Of a stretch of 64,000 bases of DNA, positions 9,699-17,562 are shown piece by piece (position 1 is the first letter of the stretch; each line of letters starts with the position of its first letter). The DNA comes from Noviherbaspirillum massiliense JC206 (lineage in GTDB: Bacteria; Pseudomonadota; Gammaproteobacteria; Burkholderiales; Burkholderiaceae_D). The notes below the pieces were generated by a model. The model was not told the origin of the DNA. It worked only from the letters and a program-made list of their open reading frames with translations, and did no database searches. The stretch lies in NCBI RefSeq assembly GCF_000312045.1, contig NZ_HE978634.1, forward strand, positions 2,621,875-2,685,874, read 5' to 3'. The translations under genes and the position numbers were made by a program.

Positions 9699-10631
9699 AT
9701 GACATCCCTTATCTGCGGCTCGCTGGCCTTCGATACCATCATGTCCTTCCACGGGCGCTTTTCGGAAGCACTGCTGGCGGACCAGCTGCACAAGATCAAT
9801 GTCTCCTTTCTGGTTCCGGGCTTGAGGCGGGAATTTGGCGGCTGCGCCGGCAATATCGCTTACAACCTGAAGCTGCTCGGCGGCGATCCACTGATCATGG
9901 CAACCGTGGGTCAGGATGCTGCGCCCTATATCGAGCGTCTGCAGCAGCTGCAGATTTCGCAGCGCTGCATACGCTCGATCGAGTCCTCCTATACGGCGCA
10001 AGCCTTCATTACTACCGATGCGGCGGGCAACCAGATCACCGCCTTCCATCCCGGCGCAATGACCTACTCCCATCACAACCGGATCGCGGAAGCAGGGTCG
10101 GTCAAGCTCGCGATCATTGCGCCGGACGGACGCGACGGCATGCTGCAGCATGCGCAGGATTGCGCGGAACTCGGCATACCTTTCATCTTCGACCCGGGCC
10201 AGGGAATGCCGATGTTCAGCGGGCCCGAACTCGACTCCTTCATCGACCTTGCCACTTACGTCGCAGTCAACGATTACGAAGCTGAATTGTTAACCGAGCG
10301 CACCGGTCACAGCCTGGCTGACATTGCCGAAAGGCTCTCCGCCTTGGTGGTTACGCGTGGAGAACTCGGTGCCGAGATTTTCACTGGCGGCGAACGCATC
10401 GATATTCCTTGCGTCGAAGCAGATAAGGTTGTGGATCCGACTGGCTGCGGCGATGCCTTCCGGGCCGGGATGCTGTTTGGCTTGACGAATGGCATGGACT
10501 GGCCTACCACTGGCCGGCTTGCCAGCCTGATGGGCTCCATCAAGATTGCCTATCAAGGTGGCCAGAACCACGCCCCGACAGTGGCCGAAATCGAGGACCG
10601 CTTCCAGCGTGCATTCGGCTACCGCTTCTAG
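9699..10631 (+). CDS. PfkB-family sugar/nucleoside kinase (adenosine kinase-like)
   Basis: 310 residues. The ribokinase/PfkB fold is shown by LICGSLAFDTIM at the N-terminus, the substrate-loop motif GGCAGNIAYNLKLLGGDP, FVPG-like FDPGQGMP, and the C-terminal signature DPTGCGDAFRAGMLFG with the catalytic Asp and anion hole. Such kinases phosphorylate a sugar or nucleoside hydroxyl with ATP; PEGs of this type in beta-proteobacteria are usually called adenosine kinase or carbohydrate kinase, and the substrate cannot be fixed from sequence. 60 bases separate it from the DUF3426 gene. Confidence 0.88.
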   Translation: MTSLICGSLAFDTIMSFHGRFSEALLADQLHKINVSFLVPGLRREFGGCAGNIAYNLKLLGGDPLIMATVGQDAAPYIERLQQLQISQRCIRSIESSYTAQAFITTDAAGNQITAFHPGAMTYSHHNRIAEAGSVKLAIIAPDGRDGMLQHAQDCAELGIPFIFDPGQGMPMFSGPELDSFIDLATYVAVNDYEAELLTERTGHSLADIAERLSALVVTRGELGAEIFTGGERIDIPCVEADKVVDPTGCGDAFRAGMLFGLTNGMDWPTTGRLASLMGSIKIAYQGGQNHAPTVAEIEDRFQRAFGYRF

Positions 10632-10666
10632 AACGCGCATGCCCGGCCTGCGCGTAAGGAAGGGCA

Positions 10667-11119
10667 ATGAGACTTTCTGAACGATGGTATGCGGGCATGT
10701 CGGCAATCCTGTTGACCGCTTGCGCTATGGATCCCCAGTCGCCCTTGCCCTCAACCGAGGGGACGCTCCTGGTGCAAGGCGGCGAAGTGGTTGACGTTCG
10801 GGATGTCACAACCCGTAGCGCACAGACTTCGGGCATAGGTTCCGTCATCGGTGGAGTAGCTGGCGCTGTCCTCGGCAGCAGGATCGGCAGCGGCAATGGT
10901 CAAGCCATAGCCGGGGTCGGCGGTGCGCTGGGTGGAGGCATGGCTGGCAATGAACTCGAAAAGGCTACGCGCGGATCAAATTTGACCACAGAACTGTCCG
11001 TCCGCCTCGACAATGGAGAGGTGCGTACCTATAAGATCGATCCGGGCGATTCTTTCCGGATCGGGGAACGTGTGACAGTGACTACCAGGAATGGAATTGT
11101 GCGCGTAGCACGTCCGTGA
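10667..11119 (+). CDS. glycine-zipper outer-membrane lipoprotein (SlyB/Pcp-like)
   Basis: 150 residues with a strong aaggaa ribosome site 8 bases upstream. A lipoprotein signal ends in LLTAC with lipidated Cys at residue 19. The middle carries a glycine-zipper 2TM segment (about residues 56-98: GSVIGGVAGAVLGSRIGSGNG, then AIAGVGGALGGGMAGNELE), and the C-terminal part (SVRLDNGEVRTYKI...FRIGERVTV) resembles the SlyB/Pcp tail. These proteins sit in the outer membrane and contribute to envelope integrity; the precise job is unknown. Confidence 0.88.
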   Translation: MRLSERWYAGMSAILLTACAMDPQSPLPSTEGTLLVQGGEVVDVRDVTTRSAQTSGIGSVIGGVAGAVLGSRIGSGNGQAIAGVGGALGGGMAGNELEKATRGSNLTTELSVRLDNGEVRTYKIDPGDSFRIGERVTVTTRNGIVRVARP

Positions 11120-11146
11120 CCGATGGCATAAGGCCCGAAAGGCGCA

Positions 11147-11365
11147 TCAGGGAACGAACGCTCGCCTGGCCAGTTCTACCGTTACCGAGCTGGCGCGTAC
11201 TTCGACAATCTTGCGCCTGCTGCTTTGCCCATGGGTAATCTGCACGGACGTCTTTGGCACATCGAGGATCTCTGCAGTGTAGCGGATCAAGGCTTGATTC
11301 GCCTTTCCGTCCACCGGCGCAGCATGTAGGCGGATCTTCAGGATGTCTTCTTGAACGCCGGCCAC
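11147..11365 (-). CDS. yggU: DUF167/YggU-family protein, canonical open part
   Basis: 72 residues from GTG 11365. LKIRLHAAPVDGKANQALIRYTAEILDV and QSSRRKIVEV are the DUF167 core. The family normally begins about 20 residues earlier, and that missing piece is visible directly upstream in the same frame (11366-11428, reading GGIRLVLQVAPNARKSE), but there is no ATG/GTG/TTG in it and an in-frame TGA at 11429-11431 separates it from the natural GTG overlapping the yggT stop. So this is either a truncated protein from 11365, a gene with a nonsense mutation, or a sequencing error. Family function is unknown; it is habitually paired with yggT. Confidence 0.7.
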   Translation of the reverse strand: MAGVQEDILKIRLHAAPVDGKANQALIRYTAEILDVPKTSVQITHGQSSRRKIVEVRASSVTVELARRAFVP

Positions 11366-11446
11366 TTCACTCTTCCTTGCGTTCGGCGCGACTTGCAGGA
11401 CCAGGCGGATTCCGCCGGGGATCGCGGATCACCAATCCTGGTTCAC
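11366..11446 (-). other. upstream coding-like segment of yggU with in-frame TGA
   Basis: GTG at 11446-11444 overlaps the yggT stop (GTGA). It reads M-N-Q-D-W then TGA (11431-11429), then S-A-I-P-G-G-I-R-L-V-L-Q-V-A-P-N-A-R-K-S-E into the DUF167 core. The residues after the stop match the expected first strand of the family, so the true gene probably spanned 11147-11446. Confidence 0.6.
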
Positions 11447-11985
11447 AGAGATGAGACGATCAGGGTGCTTACCAACCGCAACCCGATCTGCAACAGCAGG
11501 AGGGCAATCAACGGGCTGAGATCGATGTTGCCGATCAGGGGAACGACGCGGCGCAAGGGGCGCAGGAGAGGATCGTTCAGTGCCTGGACAAAGGGTGCCA
11601 GCGGCGCATGCGGATTTACCCAACTGAAAATGGCTTCGAGTATGAGCAGCCCCATGAAGCCGTAAAACACCCATTCGAAGAAACGTAATACCGACAGTGG
11701 CACCAGGAGTTCGGGCGCGAGACCGGAAGTGACGGCGAGGTCGATCGCAGTCGCAGCTACAATGACGAGAATGGCGCCAATCAGGCTGGCCCAATCATAT
11801 CCCCCTACGCCGGGCAGCAGGCGCCGCAACGGACGTACCAGCCAGTCTGATAGCTGAAAGATGAAGTGGCTGATCGACACTGGCGGGCGCACACGGACGA
11901 CCTGCATCCAGAACCGCAACAGCAGCACGCCTCCCAGCAGACCGGCGGCGGTATCGACGATCAGGGTAAAGATACTATGCAGCAC
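11443..11985 (-). CDS. yggT: YggT-family integral membrane protein
   Basis: 180 residues forming two tandem YggT units, each with hydrophobic helices and a short amphipathic signature: SDWLVRPLRRLLPG (about 46-59) and NDPLLRPLRRVVPLIG (about 138-153). Membrane helices lie near 4-26, 63-86, 97-126 and 155-175. Inner-membrane protein of unsettled function, linked by genetics in other bacteria to osmotic tolerance or division. Its stop overlaps the probable native start of yggU. Confidence 0.9.
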   Translation of the reverse strand: MLHSIFTLIVDTAAGLLGGVLLLRFWMQVVRVRPPVSISHFIFQLSDWLVRPLRRLLPGVGGYDWASLIGAILVIVAATAIDLAVTSGLAPELLVPLSVLRFFEWVFYGFMGLLILEAIFSWVNPHAPLAPFVQALNDPLLRPLRRVVPLIGNIDLSPLIALLLLQIGLRLVSTLIVSSL

Positions 11986-12000
11986 AGCTTATTCTCCCAA

Positions 12001-12038
12001 TAAAAAACCCGTTGTGTGACACCAGACCACACAACGGG
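12001..12038 (-). terminator. intrinsic terminator after the histone-like gene
   Basis: Perfect 11-bp stem: CCCGTTGTGTG at 12008-12018 pairs with CACACAACGGG at 12028-12038 around a 9-base loop. On the minus strand the stem is followed by TTTTTTA (12007-12001). It ends transcription 44 bases past the stop at 12082 and shields yggT. Confidence 0.9.
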
Positions 12039-12081
12039 CATTGTGCCTGAACTCAATCAGGCGTCCAAGCGAGCTTGGTTA

Positions 12082-12423
12082 TTACGGACGGGTGCCGGTC
12101 GGAAACGGCCAAGCCGCTGCCGGGTTCAACACTGTCTTTACCGCAGGCGCTGCAGCAGCGGCCGGCTTGGCAGCCGGCTTTTTAGCGGCGGCTTTTTTCG
12201 GAGCAGCGGCTTTCTTCGGAGCGGCAGCTTTCTTGGCTACCGGCTTCTTAGCAGCAGCTTTCTTCGGAGCGGCGGCTTTCTTGGCTACCGGCTTCTTAGC
12301 AGCGGCTTTCTTCGGAGCGGCGGCTTTCTTGGCTACCGGCTTCTTAGCAGCGGCTTTCTTAGCCACCGGCTTCTTGGCGGCTGCTTTCTTAGCAGCGGGT
12401 TTTTTCTTTGCGGCTGTTGCCAT
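12082..12423 (-). CDS. histone H1-like Lys/Ala/Pro-rich DNA-binding protein
   Basis: 113 residues from ATG 12423 (MATAAKKKPAAKK); AAGGAG lies 7 bases upstream, better than for the in-frame ATG at 12438. Nearly the whole protein is KKAAAKKPVAKK/AAPKKAA repeats, resembling the C-terminal tail of eukaryotic histone H1 and bacterial HctB/AlgP-like proteins. Such tails bind DNA electrostatically and compact it. Residues 23-70 are encoded by a 48-bp tandem repeat. The last 25 residues (PAAAAAPAVKTVLNPAAAWPFPTGTRP) are not repetitive and end in a hydrophobic/aromatic stretch. It is monocistronic, with a strong terminator. The fused SWIB protein at 24566 has a similar tail. Confidence 0.85.
   Translation of the reverse strand: MATAAKKKPAAKKAAAKKPVAKKAAAKKPVAKKAAAPKKAAAKKPVAKKAAAPKKAAAKKPVAKKAAAPKKAAAPKKAAAKKPAAKPAAAAAPAVKTVLNPAAAWPFPTGTRP
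12213..12356. repeat. three tandem 48-bp units inside the histone-like gene
   Basis: Units at 12213-12260, 12261-12308 and 12309-12356. Units 2 and 3 are identical; unit 1 differs at two bases. 48 bp encodes 16 residues (AAPKKAAAKKPVAKKA), so copy-number change keeps the reading frame. A degenerate partial unit follows to about 12400. Confidence 0.95.
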
Positions 12424-12941
12424 TTGTTTCTCCTTCACGTGATGGAAAAAATCAAACTACGAGGTTGTAAACCCGCCTGACTCATCGCGATGGGTTCGGC
12501 GGATTATTCATCGGCACAAGCATGTTCGTCGCTTGCGCTAATGAATACGGCACCAGCTGAACTGCTGCATCCCCTCATTCATGCAGCACTTCAGCCTTCA
12601 TTGGTTACCCTCTTTTCCGGTGATCGCGCACGGTGGCGAAAACCCAGGGGCGGTTCGGCGCAGAATCAGACAGCGCTGCCGCGTTCGTAACCAAGAAAAA
12701 CGCCAGCACCAAGGCCAGCGCAGGAATACCCTTTCCGAAAAATCAACAGATTTTTCAAAGAAAACGCCGCCTTGCCTGACTCGGTCAGACGCAGCGGCGC
12801 TAGCAAATAGGATCGGCTCAGTCTTCTACTGTCCATTAAACTTGGTTGCAGCCTCTTAGTGTTGCGGTCGTCTCTCTTTTCGATTTTTTCGACCGCTCTT
12901 GTCTCTCCACCGCTTCGCTTTAGCGCGAAGTCCTTCTTGAC
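12424..12941. other. 518-bp gap between nrdB and the histone-like gene
   Basis: No convincing intact gene. It holds the leader/promoter of the histone-like gene (near 12440-12500, no clear consensus hexamers), a possible frameshifted small secreted peptide (12605-12758, minus), and near the nrdB end two inverted repeats: GCGGTCG 12864-12870 / CGACCGC 12890-12896, and CTTCGC 12913-12918 / GCGAAG 12925-12930. Neither has a T-run, so they are not standard terminators. Confidence 0.6.
12605..12758 (-). pseudogene. possible small secreted peptide gene with a -1 frameshift
   Basis: From TTG 12758 the minus strand reads (M)KNLLIFRKG. Stepping back one base at 12730, it continues GIPALALVLAFFLVTNAAA, a textbook signal-peptide core with an AxA site, then LSDSAPNRPWVFATVRDHRKRG and TAA (12607-12605). 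Neither frame alone gives a sensible protein. AAGG lies upstream at a long distance. It may be a decayed gene, a sequencing error, or chance. Confidence 0.25.
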
Positions 12942-14138
12942 TTACTCCCAGCTCAGCGCACCACCAGTTTGGTATTCGATCACGCGTGTCTCGAAGAAGT
13001 TGCGTTCCTTTTTGAGATCGATCATCTCGCTCATCCACGGAAAAGGATTTTCTTCCTGAGGGAACAAGGGATCGAGACCGATCTGCTGAGCGCGGCGATT
13101 TGCGATGAACCGAAGGTATCCTTTGAACATCGGCGCATTCAAACCCAATACTCCACGCGGCATTGTATCTTCTGCATAACGATATTCCAACTCTACTGCA
13201 CGTAAAAACAACGCTTTGAGCTCTTCGCGGAACTCCGCAGTCCACAAATGCGGGTTCTCCATCTTGATCGTATTGATCAAATCGATCCCGAAATTGCAGT
13301 GCATCGACTCGTCACGCAGGATGTACTGATACTGTTCTGCTGCTCCCATCATCTTGTTCTGACGGCCCAACGCGAGAATCTGCGTGAAGCCGACGTAGAA
13401 GAAAAGACCTTCCATCAGGCATGCAAACACGATCAGCGAGCGCAGCAGCGTCTGGTCTGCTTCCACCGTACCGGTCTTGAATTCCGGATTGGTCAGCACG
13501 TCGATGAACGGAATCAGGAATTCATCCTTGTCCCGGATCGAGGGAACCTCGTGGTACGCATTGAAGATCTCGCCTTCATCCAAGCCCAGCGATTCCACGA
13601 TGTACTGGTAGGCATGGGTGTGGATCGCTTCCTCGAACGCCTGACGCAGCAGATACTGGCGGCACTCCGGCGCGGTGATATGCCGATAGGTGCCAAGCAC
13701 GATATTGTTGGCAGCCAGGGAATCGGCGGTCACGAAGAAGCCGAGATTGCGCTTGACGATGCGGCGCTCGTCTTCGGTAAGACCGTTCGGGTTTTTCCAA
13801 AGTTCGATGTCGCGCTGCATGTTGATCTCTTGCGGCATCCAGTGGTTGGCGCAGCCAGCCAGGTATTTGTCCCAGGCCCATTTGTACTTGAAGGGCACCA
13901 GCTGGTTGACGTCGGTCTGGCCATTGATGATGCGCTTGTCGGCAGCGTTCACGCGGCGACCGTCATCGACTGGTGCAGTCTGGCTTGCGGCCATTTGCGG
14001 TGGCAGCGCGGTATTCCCGAGGTGAGGAATTGAGGAAGCGTGCGCCGCGGACGGCATCACGGGTGCCAGCCCAGGCTGCAGTGCCGGGGCAGGTTTTGCG
14101 GCGGGGGCAATTTCGTCATCCCAACTAAGCATAGTCAT
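12942..14138 (-). CDS. nrdB: class Ia ribonucleotide reductase, beta (radical) subunit
   Basis: 398 residues. NrdB houses the di-iron tyrosyl radical that starts reduction of NDPs by NrdA. Visible ligands: Asp in [11 protein letters not shown], Glu/His and the radical Tyr in [12 protein letters not shown] (E-x2-H-x3-Y), Glu in ACLMEGLFF, and Glu/His in [10 protein letters not shown]. The first 60 residues or so are Ala/Pro-rich and not part of the fold. Start is ATG 14138, with AAGGA four bases upstream; ATG 14132 (MLSWDDE) is also possible. It follows nrdA on the same strand after 93 bases. The C-terminal peptide TGGALSWE is the part that docks on NrdA in this class. Confidence 0.96.
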   Translation of the reverse strand: MTMLSWDDEIAPAAKPAPALQPGLAPVMPSAAHASSIPHLGNTALPPQMAASQTAPVDDGRRVNAADKRIINGQTDVNQLVPFKYKWAWDKYLAGCANHWMPQEINMQRDIELWKNPNGLTEDERRIVKRNLGFFVTADSLAANNIVLGTYRHITAPECRQYLLRQAFEEAIHTHAYQYIVESLGLDEGEIFNAYHEVPSIRDKDEFLIPFIDVLTNPEFKTGTVEADQTLLRSLIVFACLMEGLFFYVGFTQILALGRQNKMMGAAEQYQYILRDESMHCNFGIDLINTIKMENPHLWTAEFREELKALFLRAVELEYRYAEDTMPRGVLGLNAPMFKGYLRFIANRRAQQIGLDPLFPQEENPFPWMSEMIDLKKERNFFETRVIEYQTGGALSWE

Positions 14139-14184
14139 TCAATCCTTACTGACATTGTAGAGATACTTGCTCTGTGTTCAAGCA

Positions 14185-14207
14185 AGCGCAGGCTGAAAGC
14201 CTGCGCT
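14185..14207 (-). other. strong stem-loop between nrdA and nrdB
   Basis: Perfect 10-bp stem AGCGCAGGCT (14185-14194) / AGCCTGCGCT (14198-14207) with a 3-base loop. No T-run follows on the minus strand, so it is more likely an mRNA-stability or attenuation element between cistrons than a full terminator. Confidence 0.6.
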
Positions 14208-14231
14208 GCCTCATAGTCCAGAGCCCGTGTA

Positions 14232-17147
14232 TTACTGGCAGGCCTCGCACTCTTCGAAGCCGGGATCACCCGGGCGCATCATGCAGACCGGGCCGGCCGG
14301 CTCTTCTGCTGCCATGACCGGCGCCGCATTCGCCGCCGGAATGGCGCCAAGGGTACCGGTCGCGGACACTGCGTTGAGTGCGCCCGCCTTGGTGGTCGAC
14401 TTCTCGGCATGGGTAGCGCCGATTGTGCGGAGGTAATAGGTCGTCTTCAGTCCACGCAGCCAGGCCAGCTTGTAAGTCTCGTCGAGCTTCTTGCCGGAGG
14501 CTCCCGCCATGTAGATGTTGAGCGATTGCGCCTGGTCGATCCACTTCTGGCGGCGCGACGCGGCTTCGACCAGCCACTTCGGCTCGACCTCGAACGCGGT
14601 TGCATAGAGATCGCGCAGATCCTGCGGAATGCGGTCGATCTTTGCCAGGCTGCCGTCGAAGTACTTCAGGTCGGAGACCATCACCTCATCCCACAGGCCA
14701 CGTGCCTTCAGGTCGCGCACCAGGTGCTCGTTGATTTCCGTAAATTCACCCGACAGGTTCGACTTCACGTACAGGTTCTGATATGTCGGCTCGATGCAGG
14801 CAGATACGTCGATGATGTTCGAGATGGTCGCCGTCGGCGCGATCGCCACGCAGTTCGAGTTGCGCATGCCGTACTGCTTGATACGCTCGCGCAATGCCGG
14901 CCAATCCATGGTTTCGGACGTATCGACTTCCAGGTAGCCGCCGCGTTCCTCGGCCAGCAGTTTCAGCGAATCCTGCGGCAGGATGCCACGGTCCCACAGC
15001 GAACCGCGGTAGGAGCTGTAGCGGCCGCGCTCTTCGGCGAGTTCGGTCGATGCCCAGTACGCGTAGTAGCAGACGGCTTCCATCGAGCGGTCGGCAAATT
15101 CCACTGCTTCCATCGAGGCATACGGGATGCGCATCATGTGCAGGCAGTCCTGGAAGCCCATGATGCCCATGCCGACCGGACGATGGCGCAGGTTGGAGTC
15201 GCGCGCCTTCTTCACCGCGTAGTAATTGATGTCGATCACATTGTCGAGCATGCGCATTGCCGTGCGGATCGTCTTCTGCAGCTTGGCATGATCCAGCTTG
15301 CTGTCCTTCATGTGGGCCGGCAGGTTGACCGAGCCGAGGTTGCAGACCGCGATTTCGGAATCGTTGGTATTCAGCGTGATCTCGGTGCACAGGTTGGAGC
15401 TGTGGACCACGCCGACATGCTGCTGCGGCGAACGGATGTTGCACGGATCCTTGAAGGTGATCCAGGGATGGCCGGTCTCGAACAGCATGGACAGCATCTT
15501 GCGCCACAGGTCGAGCGCCTGCACCTTCTTGAACAGCTTCAGCTCTCCGCGGGCGGCCTTGGCTTCATAGCCGGTATAGGCTTCCTCGAAGGCCTTGCCG
15601 TACTTGTCATGCAAATCCGGGCAATCGCTCGGGGAGAACAGGGTCCACTCTCCCTTTTCCATCACGCGCTTCATGAACAGGTCGGGAATCCAGTTCGCGG
15701 TGTTCATGTCGTGCGTGCGGCGGCGGTCGTCGCCGGTGTTCTTGCGCAGGTCGAGGAATTCCTCGATATCCATGTGCCAGGTCTCAAGATAGGCGCAGAC
15801 CGCGCCCTTGCGCTTGCCGCCCTGGTTCACCGCAACAGCGGTGTCGTTGACCACTTTCAGGAACGGCACCACGCCCTGCGACTTGCCATTGGTGCCCTTG
15901 ATGTGCGAGCCGAGAGCGCGTACCGGGGTCCAGTCGTTGCCAAGGCCGCCGGCGTACTTGGCGAGCAGCGCGTTTTCCTTGATCGCCTCATAGATGCCAT
16001 CGAGGTCGTCGGCCACTGTGGTCAGGTAACAGGAAGACAGCTGCGACCGCTGGGTGCCGGAATTGAACAGGGTCGGCGTCGAGCTCATGAAGTCGAAGGA
16101 CGACAGCAGGTTGTAGAACTCGATGGCGCGTGCTTCGCGGTCGATCTCGTTGAGCGCCAGGCCCATCGCGACCCGCATGTAGAAGGCCTGTGGCATTTCG
16201 ATGCGGGTTCCCTGGATGTGCAGGAAATAGCGGTCATACAGGGTTTGCAGGCCGAGGTAGCCGAACTGCAGGTCGCGTTCCGGCTTGAGCGCCTCGGCCA
16301 GCTTCTTCAGGTCGAACTGCGCCAGCTTCGAATCCAGAAGATCGGCCTCGATGCCCTTCTTGATGAATTTCGGGAAGTAATCGAGGTAGTGCGACTGCGC
16401 GTCGTTTTGCGCAACTTCCTGGCCGAACACTTCCTTGCGGATGGTGTGCATCAGCAGGCGGGCCGTGACCTTGCTGTAGGCCGGGTCCTTTTCCATCAGC
16501 GCGCGGGCGGCGAGGATCGCCGACTTGTGCAATTCCTCGACCGGCACGCCGTCATACAGGTTCTTGACGGTCTCGGACAGGATCGCTTCGGGATCGACAT
16601 GCTTTTCCAGACCAACGCAGGCGGAGGTGATCAGCTTGCGCACTTCGCCGATGTCCAGCGGACGGCGCTGGCCGTTTTCGGAAACATGCAGTTGCGGCGC
16701 ATCGCTTGCCGCTTTTGCCGATTGCTGCTGAGCACGCTCCTCCATGCGCTTTGCGCGGTACAGCACATAGGCGCGCGCCACATCGTGCTCACCGGAGCGC
16801 ATCAGGGCCAGCTCAACCTGGTCCTGCACATCTTCGATGTGGAACGTACCGCCAGCCGGCTGACGGCGCACCAGCGCCGACACCACACTCGCGGTCAATT
16901 GCTCCACCAGCTCGCGCACGCGGGCCGAGGCAGCTCCTTGGCCGCCATTGACCGCGAGGAAGGCCTTGGTCATCGCAATGGAGATTTTCGAGGGTTCGAA
17001 ACCGACGACGGCGCCGTTGCGGCGGATGATCTTGTAATCGCCGAGATTGGTAGCCAGATTGGCTGCGGGCGAAGTGGAACCGGTTCCGGGAGAGGCCAGA
17101 CCGAATTCGTTTACGGATTTCATGGAAACTTCCTGAGTAGAGTGCAT
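14232..17147 (-). CDS. nrdA: class Ia ribonucleotide reductase, alpha (catalytic) subunit, two ATP-cones
   Basis: 971 residues, about 200 longer than E. coli NrdA (761). The extra length includes a duplicated N-terminal ATP-cone: cone 1 at about 38-138 (YKIIRRNGAVVGFEPSKI) and cone 2 at about 152-243 (GQRRPLDIGEVRKLITSA). ATP/dATP binding at these cones sets overall activity. Catalytic cysteines: Cys373 (SQLSSCYL) and Cys602 (IAVCNLGSVNL) as the redox pair, and Cys587 in SSNLCTEI as the thiyl-radical residue, with N585 and E589. The C-terminal shuttle pair is CEAC at 967-970. Start ATG 17147 has AAGGAGG four bases upstream; ATG 17123 (MKSVNEFGL) is an alternative. Two NrdR boxes lie about 240 bases upstream. 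Confidence 0.96.
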   Translation of the reverse strand: MHSTQEVSMKSVNEFGLASPGTGSTSPAANLATNLGDYKIIRRNGAVVGFEPSKISIAMTKAFLAVNGGQGAASARVRELVEQLTASVVSALVRRQPAGGTFHIEDVQDQVELALMRSGEHDVARAYVLYRAKRMEERAQQQSAKAASDAPQLHVSENGQRRPLDIGEVRKLITSACVGLEKHVDPEAILSETVKNLYDGVPVEELHKSAILAARALMEKDPAYSKVTARLLMHTIRKEVFGQEVAQNDAQSHYLDYFPKFIKKGIEADLLDSKLAQFDLKKLAEALKPERDLQFGYLGLQTLYDRYFLHIQGTRIEMPQAFYMRVAMGLALNEIDREARAIEFYNLLSSFDFMSSTPTLFNSGTQRSQLSSCYLTTVADDLDGIYEAIKENALLAKYAGGLGNDWTPVRALGSHIKGTNGKSQGVVPFLKVVNDTAVAVNQGGKRKGAVCAYLETWHMDIEEFLDLRKNTGDDRRRTHDMNTANWIPDLFMKRVMEKGEWTLFSPSDCPDLHDKYGKAFEEAYTGYEAKAARGELKLFKKVQALDLWRKMLSMLFETGHPWITFKDPCNIRSPQQHVGVVHSSNLCTEITLNTNDSEIAVCNLGSVNLPAHMKDSKLDHAKLQKTIRTAMRMLDNVIDINYYAVKKARDSNLRHRPVGMGIMGFQDCLHMMRIPYASMEAVEFADRSMEAVCYYAYWASTELAEERGRYSSYRGSLWDRGILPQDSLKLLAEERGGYLEVDTSETMDWPALRERIKQYGMRNSNCVAIAPTATISNIIDVSACIEPTYQNLYVKSNLSGEFTEINEHLVRDLKARGLWDEVMVSDLKYFDGSLAKIDRIPQDLRDLYATAFEVEPKWLVEAASRRQKWIDQAQSLNIYMAGASGKKLDETYKLAWLRGLKTTYYLRTIGATHAEKSTTKAGALNAVSATGTLGAIPAANAAPVMAAEEPAGPVCMMRPGDPGFEECEACQ

Positions 17148-17382
17148 CTAGCCTCCTTAGATTTTCACGACAGCTTTTCAGCTGCTTGTGGTTATCAATT
17201 AGAACCTCGGGCCTACCCCGGGTTCACGCAGACTTCTTTACGGCGCGCATGCCAAATGCATGTTTTCATTCGACTTTCACGCCAAGGATTCGCCTCGACG
17301 GGCGGGGCGCTCACGAGTCTGTCAACGCTTACTATCCAAATTCACATCAAGACAACGCGAATCGCCCCAAGGGAACCGCGAC

Positions 17383-17396
17383 CACTATATATAGTG
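17383..17396. promoter_or_regulatory. NrdR box 1 upstream of nrdA
   Basis: Perfect 14-bp palindrome CACTATATATAGTG, matching the known NrdR consensus (acaCwATATaTwGtgt). On the minus strand it contains a TATAGT that could be the nrdA -10, so NrdR binding would cover the promoter. Confidence 0.85.
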
Positions 17397-17414
17397 CTTA
17401 TCGCTTCGATTCGG

Positions 17415-17426
17415 ACTAATTCTAGT
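17415..17426. promoter_or_regulatory. NrdR box 2 upstream of nrdA
   Basis: ACTAATTCTAGT keeps the ACTA/TAGT half-sites and sits exactly 31 bp from the equivalent base of box 1 (17384 to 17415). That is the three-turn spacing at which NrdR box pairs are normally found. The inner four bases are imperfect. Confidence 0.75.
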
Positions 17427-17562
17427 GCCGACGCAGGCCAGGCGCAATCATTTTTTTATGGAAACCACAAGAAATTAATGCGCTTAATCAATTGACTTTT
17501 TGCGCGCGAAATGACAGACGCAAGGCGCAAGCTGACAGATTGGCGGCGGGCCCGACGGGTCG

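Larger units (their letters stand above)
17148..17562. other. 415-bp nrdA leader and regulatory region
   Basis: Between ampD and nrdA, both minus. The ampD-proximal third carries the two NrdR boxes; the remaining 235 bases or so up to nrdA form a long leader in which I see no gene, no clear riboswitch and no terminator. An A/T-rich patch (17445-17500) precedes the boxes. Confidence 0.6.

Noticed and set aside
12016-12480. Plus-strand frame rich in FLRSGG repeats
   Set aside because: It is the opposite strand of the 48-bp tandem repeat and has no independent support.
14409-17495. 1028-codon plus-strand open frame
   Set aside because: It is the exact antisense shadow of nrdA, with its open length explained by high-GC third positions; no recognisable domains.
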